From contig JBAKBP010004262.1 of NCBI GenBank assembly GCA_037953745.1, positions 63,080 to 127,079 on the forward strand: a DNA stretch of 64,000 bases. Direction: 5' to 3'. Both the position numbers and the translations under genes were made by a program. This document shows, piece after piece, positions 56,640 through 64,000 of the stretch. The notes below the pieces were generated by a model. It had not been told where the DNA came from. It made no database searches and worked only from the letters and a program-made list of their open reading frames with translations. The stretch comes from Lithodes maja (taxonomy: Eukaryota > Arthropoda > Malacostraca > Decapoda > Lithodidae). Each line of letters opens with the position of its first letter. Within the stretch, counting starts at the first letter, position 1.

Positions 56640-57366
56640 GTCAGAGCACCCTGGAGTTTTACCGTCCTTCATTTTATTGATTACGTCGCTCGCTACGGCT
56701 GGTGATATCAAAGGAGGGGGTCCAGATATTGGTTTTTCGATACTAATCTGTTCCTTATCCCATTCAAACTCTACATTTAGCAATCGTTCATAGTGTGCCT
56801 TCCATGCTTCTCTGATTTCATCTTCTGCATACACAATCTTCCCATTATCGTTTCTAACACACTGTTCACCTATAATATCCCTACTGTCATTTTTAATCAC
56901 CTAGCTAGGTTGAAGATCCCATTGGGATTGTCAGTGTTACACACTTGTTTGAGGACCAGGTTCTTTATGCCTTTTTTAGCATTATAAATAACTCTTGGCA
57001 GTTCTGCCTGGTACTCCTCCTTACTGCCTCCCTTCTTCCATGCTTTGAAGCATCTCCTTTTCTCTTGTACAGCATGTTCTACCTCATCGTTCCACCACCA
57101 GGAAGTCTTATTCCTGGGGTGACCCTTTGGTTTCCCACAGATTTTGTCAGTGGCAACGAGAAGGCTATGCTTAAGGAAATTTCATTGACTATTTTCATCA
57201 CTAGGCCTAGCTTCCTTATTTCTATTCATTTCCTCCAGTTCACTGTGAAACCTGTCTTTAACTTCCTTGTTCTTCAGAAGCCACACTCTCTTTTTGGGCA
57301 TGTATGCCTTCTGCGCTCCGGATCTCTGTATAAGCTCATGTCGCACACAAGTAGCTTATGCTGGGA
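56640..57366 (-). pseudogene. LINE E fragment, linker to start of RT
   Basis: On the minus strand it matches 26525-27245: WWWNDEV, SRDIIGEQCVRNDNGKIVYA, WKAHYERLLNVEFEWDKEQ and DVINKMKDGKTPGCSD. It is truncated at both ends and frameshifted. The right end is cut at the (TAA)n tail of another LINE. Confidence 0.82.

Positions 57367-57410
<44 letters not shown>
57367..57410 (-). repeat. (TAA)n microsatellite, tail of a minus-strand LINE
   Basis: About 14 perfect TAA units. On the minus strand they form the (TTA)n 3' tail of the LINE fragment that extends to about 58370. Confidence 0.85.
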
Positions 57411-57411
<1 letters not shown>

Positions 57412-58370
57412 TTTATTCAGTCAGCAATTTACAGAGTTGGTACCACATAGTTTGTTACAAATATGACATGTACCAGCCTTGCATAATTCCAACTAAGGAT
57501 AGCCCAATAAGGCCGTTAGGCGTATTTCCATTGGGGTCCTAGTGGGATTAGGTTAGCTGGGGAAAAGGGGAGGATAAAGAAATAGATACTTTAGAGAAAG
57601 TATTTCTAGGGGGTTATTTTAAGATACCTTACATCCTATAGTAAATATCAGTAATCCGTAATCAGTAATAATTTCAGTTTGGTTTGTCTATCCCTTATGT
57701 CGTATTTAGTAGTAGACATAAGCTTGGTGCTCCCTTCTCGCAGCTGTCCGGTTCAGGTGTTCCTTCAGGCTACGTCTGAAGGAATACAGTGTTCTCTTTT
57801 CACGGACTGACTGGGGTAGGTCGTTCCAGTCTTTGATGGCAGTGAAGAAGAATGTTTGCTTACCCTGTCCTTGGATTCTCGGGACCTTAAATTTAAACAT
57901 CATGTTTCTTGTATTATGTCCACTCCTCTCATTTGCTTTAACAAAATCATTCTTTAGATACTCTGGAGCTCTGTCATAGAAAATTTTGAAGGCATTAGTT
58001 AGCCTGATTTGTTTGGCCCTGTCAGAAACATTGAGCATACCTAGTGACTGAACTTGTTCCTGGCCAACATGTGATCTGGGTCCTAGGTTCAGCATGAACC
58101 TAACCATTTTATTTTGAGTGATCTGAAGTTTGTGCTGTGCTGATTTAGATGATGCAGAGTACCAGGATGACACAGAATAGTCAAAATGACATTGAACAAG
58201 CGCTTGGCAGAGGGTCTTTTTGGTCGCCGCGGGCAAGCATCCCACCTGTCTATACAGGTATTTTATACGTGCTCAGGATAGATTCCAAAATTGTTTCACA
58301 TGACAAACTCGCGTCCAGTTTCACTCCGAGAGGGAGATACATTCTTTGCTCGGGATGACCTTTACATCCT
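57411..58370 (-). pseudogene. CR1/Jockey-like LINE 3' end (RT end and C-terminus)
   Basis: The open frame 58245-57706 (179 codons) matches the ORF2 C-terminus of this LINE type: ALVQCHFDYSVSSWYS, KLQITQNKMVRFML, MLNVSDRAKQIRL, FFFTAIKDWNDLP, FRRSLKEHLN. Upstream, VKLDASLSCETILES in another frame is the block just after the RT. It is inserted next to the LINE E fragment with a (TTA)n tail. The 3' UTR is about 300 bp. Confidence 0.8.
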
Positions 58371-59217
58371 GTTATGCCGGGTTGTAATCCAACTGGGCTT
58401 CAGTATTATCTAATGGCAATCCAGGTTTTGGATATCTAGACTTGGAATATTACTCGACAGGATCACATCGAGCGTAGTGAATATAACAATTATATACTCA
58501 ATCAGGCAATCAGAACAAAATAAATACACAGGGTAAATTACACTCTTCTTTATTCAAATGCATAAGAGTTAAATATGGGTCCTATACTCCACTATTATAT
58601 AGAATAGCTAGTATGGCATGGCAGTGGATAAGAGAGGTTATCCAAATGGCTCTCAAATAGATCAATGTTCACTTGGTTATATATACACAGAACTGGGAAA
58701 TATACAAAAGTACACAGATGGGTAAACACACAGACATAAGATCATTGATAATAATATATATGAGAGTCGAGTGTCTAGCGTGAAGTAATATGACACGTAC
58801 ACGAACAGGTGAGGGAATTTCATTCAGCCACGCGGGTAAGGTTGGGGAGGGGGTGAGACAACAAAATCTTAAGCCGCGCACAGGTAAATGTCACCAGGTA
58901 ACCTTAACCTGTAGGTCAGGTCGACTGCTCAGGTGGAAAATAATTATTTATCTAAGTGCAATCTTAACTTGGCGATTAAGGTGAAGCGGTTAACTTTAAG
59001 ATGGGAGGAAGGATAAGTTAAATCGGAATTTAACAATAGAAGGGTTATGCGAATATTCGTTCACACGAGATACGAATAATAACTTCGTCTGTATATGAAA
59101 TCAATTCACACGATTAGAAATTCAGATTCTCAATGGATATACGGATAATATCAAAGTATATCAATTACTCAGATAATTATAATTGAGTAAAATAGAATCA
59201 ATGAGAAAGAACGCAAA
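58371..59217. other. unidentified; possible LTR-like left end
   Basis: It begins TGTTATGCCGGG and contains GGGCTTCAGTATTATCTAATGGCAA, loosely similar to the first 60 bp of the A and B LTRs (CTCTTCAACATTGGACTAGATAATGGCAA in B, split here by differences). I found no matching right end or duplication. No gene. Confidence 0.3.
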
Positions 59218-59221
59218 TAAA

Positions 59222-59707
59222 ATGACTTGGACAGATAGCGTAAAACAAATGACTTGGACAGATAGCGTAAAACAAATGACTTGGACAGATAGCGTAAAAC
59301 AAATGACTTGGACAGATAGCGTAAAACAAATGACTTGGACAGATAGCGTAAAACAAATGACTTGGACAGATAGCGTAAAACAAATGACTTGGACAGATAG
59401 CGTAAAACAAATGACTTGGACAGATAGCGTAAAACAAATGACTTGGACAGATAGCGTAAAACAAATGACTTGGACAGATAGCGTAAAACAAATGACTTGG
59501 ACAGATAGCGTAAAACAAATGACTTGGACAGATAGCGTAAAACAAATGACTTGGACAGATAGCATAAAACAAATGACTTGGACAGATAGCGTAAAACAAA
59601 TGACTTGGACAGATAGCGTAAAACAAATGACTTGGACAGATAGCGTAAAACAAATGACTTGGACAGATAGCGTAAAACAAATGACTTGGACAGATAGCGT
59701 AAAACAA
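59222..59707. repeat. 27-bp minisatellite, 18 nearly identical units
   Basis: The unit is ATGACTTGGACAGATAGC followed by GTAAAACAA. Only one unit shows a change (GCATAAA for GCGTAAA). All six frames are affected by the repeat and several stay open for more than 160 codons, which is an artefact of a 27-nt period. Confidence 0.97.
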
Positions 59708-60110
59708 TTACCAACAATGGTATGCAAGGAGTTCTGAATAGATTAACAGGTTCCTAAAAGAACGCAGAACGAGTAGCGTTGAATTCTTACCTAGATTCAG
59801 GTATAATGAATATATTACTAAAGGAATATATATATCTTGACATGAAGGTCAAATGTTAGGTACACTTGATGAATAAATCAATCGGAATTCCTAAAGAAGT
59901 GTGGAAAGAATTATATAATCCGACTAGCGTGTATTATTAGAATATTCACTGTAACTGACATACTCGATGATTAGTTTAAGGAATAATTCGTAACTCAACG
60001 GTAAGGGGATCTTTACTTTCAAAAATATGGAAAGAGATACTTTGAATTATCACAAACAATAATAATATAATAATAATACTAAAATTGGGCGTAGGTTCTA
60101 GGTATATAGA
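59708..60110. other. no gene; AT-rich spacer between minisatellites
   Basis: About 400 bp of AT-rich sequence with no domain, between the 27-bp and 36-bp arrays. Confidence 0.5.
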
Positions 60111-60836
60111 AGATTTATAGGTATAATCACTTCACGGTATACACTTAGATTTATAGGTATAATCACTTCACGGTATACACTTAGATTTATAGGTATAATC
60201 ACTTCACGGTATACACTTAGATTTATAGGTATAATCACTTCACGGTATACACTTAGATTTATAGGTATAATCACTTCACAGTATACACTTAGATTTATAG
60301 GTATAATCACTTCACGGTATACACTTAGATTTATAGGTATAATCACTTCACGGTATACACTTAGATTTATAGGTATAATCACTTCACGGTATACACTTAG
60401 ATGTATAGGTATAATCACTTCACGGTATACACTTAGATTTATAGGTATAATCACTTCACAGTATACACTTAGATTTATAGGTATAATCACTTCACGGTAT
60501 ACACTTAGATTTATAGGTATAATCACTTCACGGTATACACTTAGATTTATAGGTATAATCACTTCACGGTATACACTTAGATTTATAGGTATAATCACTT
60601 CACGGTAATACACTTAGATTTATAGGTATAATCACTTCACGGTATACACTTAGATTTATAGGTATAATCACTTCACGGTATACACTTAGATTTATAGGTA
60701 TAATTACTTCACGGTATACACTTAGATTTATAGGTATAATCACTTCACGGTATACACTTAGATTTATAGGTATAATCACTTCACGGTATACACTTAGATT
60801 TATAGGTATAATCACTTCACGGTATACACTTAGACT
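60111..60836. repeat. 36-bp minisatellite, about 20 units
   Basis: The unit contains AGATTTATAGGTATAATC and ACTTCACGGTATACACTT. Rare variants occur (CACAGTATAC in two units about 180 bp apart, ATGTATAGG once) and a single-base insertion near 60607 shifts the phase. There are no unique spacers, so it is not CRISPR-like. Confidence 0.97.
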
Positions 60837-62117
60837 TCGACTTGTTTTATACACAGAATAATGGACACATGAGAGGAAAATCTGAGAGTATTCAATCTAA
60901 TTAATATGTGTAACAATGAGTATGTAACGTACGGGAATATTAAGTTACTGAAGGATGAACACGAATTAAAACAACTATCTCGTACTCAAGAATCATTTTA
61001 CGGATCTACATTAATTAATTACACGATCAACACAAATTCACTGTAGATCTTGGGCACAGATCTAGACGAAGTTAAACTAGGAATACTCGCATATTATACC
61101 TTACCTTACAACGATAACCAACAACGTAACACACTCAGGGACACTTAGGGTAAAAGACGAAAGTAGCCTAAAGTCAGAGTCTGGTCCGACGTGGACTCGG
61201 AGTCTGTAGGGCTGGACGTCAGGGGCACAGCTTCTCTCGCAGGTACAGGTGAAGGTGGGTCCGGGATGGACGTCAGGGGCACTGCCTTTCTTCTAGGGGC
61301 AGGGAAAGGTGAGTCCTGGCTGGACGTCTGGGAAGCTTTAACACTCTTGCGTAAACCCGCTTCTGGTGGTGTTCCAGGAGAAGGTGGCAGTCATATTTTG
61401 CTTACTTTTCTTCAGGAAAAGTAAGACTATGTTCAAGTTATTTTTACTGTTCAACTTACTGGATTTCAATTTCATAGGGGCATGTGAATATCGTTGTAAT
61501 GGTTATAGCGAAGGTACTACTTAGTCTAAAAACACAAGTCAGATATTAATTGGTACATAGGGAGATTCTCAATCTCGTGATATAAGTTATTTATTTTTAG
61601 AGGGCACAATGGTGACGTAATTGAGGAATTTCTGTCCATACTGAAATCTAGCTTTTCTTCTTGTGCAGGCTATAGTTTTTATACTATCACTGGACCTAAC
61701 TTATTCCCATTCTTGCGGGGAGGTATTATCGAGAGGTGGCTAAGGTTCCCACTTATCTCGATATTGGTAAGGCTCTTGATGTTTAATTAGCATAAACATA
61801 GCCTCACTATAGTTTAAATCCGGCTGGAGCGTTGTCATTGGCCGTGTTGTTTTGTGCCGGCCGCTGTCATTGGAGGAGCTGGGGCTCCCAGAATTTGTCA
61901 GGACTCTAATTCCTTTAAATGGGGGTACTTACCCATTCCTCCGGAATTAGAGCATGGGCGGATCCGGAGAAAGGGGTAGACTTATTTATTTCCGGAATTA
62001 AAACCTGGGAAGCTGGTCGGTTCCTGTGTCCTCTCCTTTGGGTTTTGTGGCTGTCCCTGATCACTGCTATGTTGATCTGAGGGTGGCTGCTCAACCCCGT
62101 CATTTCACTTCCCGAAC
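60837..62117. other. no gene recognised
   Basis: It includes a degenerate repeat of about 66 bp at 61205-61350 (CTGGACGTCAGGGGCA, ATGGACGTCAGGGGCA, CTGGACGTCTGGGAAG). Other frames lack domains. CCGGAATTA occurs twice near 61942 and 61991. Confidence 0.45.
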
Positions 62118-62466
62118 CAGTTTCCAGTCTTTCCTGTTAACCAAGAAGTAATCTATCTGGCTACTGGAGACCCCAGAGTTATATGTGACCAGATCACACT
62201 TTGTGTTACACAAAACCATGTTGAGTGCAATGCTGATTCCTCCTTCCGTAACCATTTCCTCCATGTACTCCTTCGTATCTATCTGCAGATGCTCTTACGT
62301 GGTGACCATTTTAGGTCCCCTCCCGGGATTGTTATTTCATTCCCCGAAAGGCCTGAAATGACACTGACGGTGTCATTCAAGAAGTCCTCTTTTATCTTTT
62401 TCTGTAGGCCAGCCTGTGGGGGCATATGCAGATATCACATTCAGAATTCTGTTCACCAACTTTCAT
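62118..62466 (-). pseudogene. LINE E fragment, endonuclease region
   Basis: The minus strand matches 26105-26480 of the plus-strand LINE E, including the GACCTAAAATGGTCACC equivalent of the D-x-N block and the AATGACACCGTCAGTGTCATT string. Both ends are truncated. The right end meets another LINE at about 62467. Confidence 0.78.
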
Positions 62467-64000
62467 TTTAAAACTAGGAAATATGCTACTTAATTATTGC
62501 AAAAATTTAGTAACAGAGACAAAACTCAATTTTGGGTAGAGTTTAAGAAGAAAAAAGGATGAGCCAAAAAATACCACAATTGTAGATGTTAAGCAAAGCA
62601 AAACTGATATTGTTAATGTATTCACGGAGAAATATCTGCTCAATCATAGACTGACTATGATCTCAGAGATAACTTTAACACCTTAAGAGCGGGTGGTGGA
62701 GTATATTTGACCGTGCCGCCCAGCGTTTTTTTTTTTACCATAAATGGGGTTGTTTGCATGCTCTTTTTCATGCATAAACAAGAGCCAGAGCGTAATACAA
62801 GTATGTATCCCTGAAAGGGCGAAAATTGAGCTTTCGAATGACACCCGAACCATCCTTCTACGATCACTGGTTGTCTTGCAACGATCGTGCAACCGAAGGG
62901 CAAAATCACTAAAATACGGTCATTTTGTTACATAATTAGGTGTGTAGCAAGTGAGAGAGGGTGGAGTAGAGTGGAGTAAATGTCAGTGGGGCCCACGACG
63001 GTCGTGGCGAGCGGTCATGAGGTAACCTATGCTCCATCCACCGCTCGGCTCTCTCTCAGAGCCAATATTGCGCCCAAAATTGCACACAGACTTAAGTCGG
63101 GCCCCGCCACATTGTCCAGCTTTTTAGATACAGACTTAAGTCGAGCCCCGCTAAAGAAGGGTTAAAGAAACTTGGCAGCATGGTACAAGAATGTTCTGTG
63201 TGTTTCATCTGTATCACTAAAAAGATTATTATCAAGACTTAATAATGGAGTGGGTCATGATGGAATACATTCTGTCTTTAAAAAAAAATGCCTCCGATTG
63301 ATTTTTTCATATATTATCTATATTTTATAATGCTTGTGTAAATCAATGTTATCTACAGAGTGATCTACTAAAAGGTAGTGTCACTCTAATTGTTAAAAAT
63401 AATAAGGGTAACATATCCAACTCAAATAACTACAGGGTAAGCAATGCAATCATCTTGTCTATTGAAGGTCTTTAACATCTCATTGCTTGATATCTTGGAA
63501 GAAAAAATACAGTTAAATAGTAGGCAGTTTGGATTTCAGAAAGGTACATCCACTACCGACGCCTTGTTTGATTGTAAAAGAAGTAATGCACTCTAATTAA
63601 AGCACTACCAATAGAGGTATTTTTACTTTCATAGTTTTATCGAAGGCATTTGACTTAGTTAATAATTTTATCTCGGGCAATAAACTTATTAAACATAGAA
63701 TTCCAACTGATTTAGCTTTCATTATAATGCATTACCTTCGAAATTAGACAGCAAACATATAATGGCAAGGGTTTGCAGGGTGGCTATCATTATATTGAAC
63801 AGGCAGGGTGGTGCATGTATTGTCTCCGTTTCTTTTTAAGTTTTGATATTGATGACATTATAAGTAATATTAATACGATCAATGAGGGAAGCATTCTCGG
63901 AATCACAAGGATGTTTATATTAGTTTATGCCGACGACATAGTTTTGCTTGCAAACTCCCATGAGATATGAACAAATTATATCTGCAATTTTTGTGAGAGG
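62467..64000 (+). pseudogene. decayed LINE reverse transcriptase, split by a TTAA element, runs off window
   Basis: Translation before the insertion gives DIVNVFTEKY. After it: SRLNNGVGHDGIHSVF, SNSNNYR, RQFGFQKGTSTTDALFD and VYADDIVLLANSHE (YADD active site at about 63929-63940). Stops and shifts are frequent. The 3' part lies beyond the window. The clade is unclear. Confidence 0.65.
62679..63161. mobile_element. 483-bp TTAA-flanked non-autonomous element inside the LINE
   Basis: TTAA lies at 62675-62678 and 63162-63165; removing it joins the LINE halves. The ends CACCTTAAGAGCGGG and CCCTTCTTTAGCGGG (right end reversed) are similar over about 15 bp. It is homologous to 7421-7866. A short internal repeat (CAGACTTAAGTCG) occurs twice near the right end. 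No transposase. Confidence 0.78.

Noticed and set aside
59161..59737. Four overlapping frames of 169-188 codons
   Set aside because: Artefacts of the 27-bp repeat, whose length is divisible by 3 and which lacks stops in several frames.
60098..60854. CRISPR-like array of 36-bp repeats and its reading frames
   Set aside because: Repeats are directly adjacent without unique spacers, and the surroundings are eukaryotic.

Overview
The window looks like nuclear DNA of an animal, most likely an arthropod and perhaps a decapod crustacean. I infer this from metazoan non-LTR retrotransposon families, a minisatellite built from TTAGG (the arthropod telomere motif), tRNA-derived SINEs and very dense nested transposons. 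I find no complete host gene, no genuine tRNA or rRNA gene, no CRISPR array and nothing bacterial. The one host-gene candidate is a possible promoter plus first exon near 53.5-53.9 kb.

Layout. 1-2.5 kb: two tRNA-derived SINEs, each abutting an array of a 60-bp minisatellite. 3.0-4.0 kb: a second tRNA-related SINE family in tandem, then a (CAA)n-tailed repeat that recurs at 29.2 kb. 4.3-13.5 kb: four decayed LINEs (I-like RNase H end; CR1-like on the minus strand; a CR1/Jockey-like element lacking its RT; a Jockey-like element), two of them next to or interrupted by short TTAA-flanked elements. 13.9-22.4 kb: LTR retrotransposon A (minus strand). 22.7-25.4 kb: the LTR and gag of a related element C (plus strand). 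25.6-28.9 kb: a decayed LINE with a PHD-like finger after its RT. 29.2-33.4 kb: repeats and A-rich DNA without genes. 33.4-35.9 kb: a decayed BEL/Pao element. 36.4-53.0 kb: a TTAA-flanked element split by a 15.2-kb composite of LTR retrotransposon B, which itself contains an RTE-like LINE. 54.2-55.5 kb: TTAGG-derived and hairpin-bearing tandem repeats. 56.6-64.0 kb: LINE fragments, very uniform 27-bp and 36-bp minisatellites, and another TTAA element inside a LINE.

The most interesting part is the A/B/C retrotransposon group. Its proteins are Ty3/Gypsy-like (CCHC knuckle, DTG protease, H2C2 and DD35E integrase with a GPY module, YLDD reverse transcriptase, RNase H). In B, however, the integrase lies upstream of reverse transcriptase and RNase H, the order typical of Ty1/Copia. 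This matches the Gmr1-type Gypsy lineage first described in deuterostomes. Element A appears to be a non-autonomous relative. Three deletions removed the catalytic core of integrase and nearly all of the reverse transcriptase, yet the 1,191-codon frame stayed open, and its LTRs and 4-bp target duplication are intact. A and B share a nearly identical gag segment inside otherwise diverged elements, which points to recombination. B forms a tandem LTR-internal-LTR-internal-LTR array flanked by a single 4-bp duplication.

Five insertions with TTAA-type boundaries, plus one partial copy, suggest a long history of piggyBac-like non-autonomous elements. No transposase of that type is visible here, so their mobilising enzyme would have to lie elsewhere.
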